From: Tetragonia tetragonoides
Taxonomy: Eukaryota > Streptophyta > Magnoliopsida > Caryophyllales > Aizoaceae
Length of the DNA stretch: 64,000 nucleotides
Assembly (NCBI GenBank): GCA_038025085.1
Contig: CM076147.1
Span: 41,848,766 to 41,912,765, forward strand
Direction: 5' to 3'
Positions 63,977 to 64,000 of the stretch are shown in pieces (position 1 is the first letter of the stretch; each line of letters opens with the position of its first letter). Under the pieces are notes generated by a model that saw only the letters and a list, made by a program, of their open reading frames with translations, was not told where the DNA came from and searched no databases. Position numbers and translations under genes: made by a program.

Positions 63977-64000
63977 GGAAGATAAAAACAATACTGACAA

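Overview
The window is nuclear DNA of a flowering plant, almost certainly a eudicot. The genes are intron-rich with GT/AG splice sites, the spacers are AT-rich, and there are Stowaway-type MITEs, a Ty1/copia element, a tRNA-derived SINE and plant-specific gene families (NAC, F-box/FBD, SOFL/VUP-like). The species cannot be fixed from sequence alone.

Layout. (1) 0.9-2.0 kb, + strand: a divergent, intronless NAC-domain gene. (2) 3.0-5.3 kb, - strand: a complete six-exon APC10/DOC1 gene (anaphase-promoting complex). (3) 5.7-8.7 kb: a tandem array of a roughly 310-bp unit, broken by a Mutator-like MITE, followed by a diverged direct repeat and a Stowaway MITE. (4) 9.9-20.2 kb, - strand: two diverged paralogues of a small acidic SOFL/VUP-like protein, 8.4 kb apart; a candidate leader exon lies near 26.0 kb. 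(5) 26.3-26.8 kb: an elaborate foldback element. (6) 27.8-36.6 kb, - strand: a complete 16-exon gene for the zeta subunit of the AP-5 adaptor complex. (7) 37.8-39.2 kb, + strand: a broken pepsin-like aspartic protease whose first catalytic Asp has become His. (8) 41.0-46.9 kb, + strand: a frameshifted F-box/FBD gene whose second intron was swollen by the same 300-bp repeat family and then by a small, internally deleted copia element. (9) 47.9-49.2 kb, + strand: a six-exon FCP1/HAD-like phosphatase-fold gene. (10) 53.9-55.0 kb, - strand: a decayed partial copy of an F-box gene. (11) 61.3-62.9 kb, + strand: the intact F-box/FBD gene that this fragment copies in inverted orientation. (12) 63.7-64.0 kb: a tRNA-derived SINE.

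There is no operon-like cooperation; these are independent plant genes. APC10 and the F-box proteins both belong to the ubiquitin system, but their proximity is probably chance. The most interesting arrangement is the inverted pseudo-copy of the F-box gene about 6.4 kb upstream of the intact gene. If the intact gene's leader starts upstream of it (possible, not proven), its primary transcript would carry a roughly 1-kb inverted repeat. The other strong signals are the 300-310-bp repeat family at two loci, the foldback element, and the tidy in-frame deletion derivative of the copia element.

Splice models were built by eye from GT/AG sites, reading phase and remembered family conservation. They should be accurate for APC10, AP5Z1, the FCP1-like gene and the F-box gene at 61.3 kb, and slightly less certain for the two SOFL/VUP-like genes.
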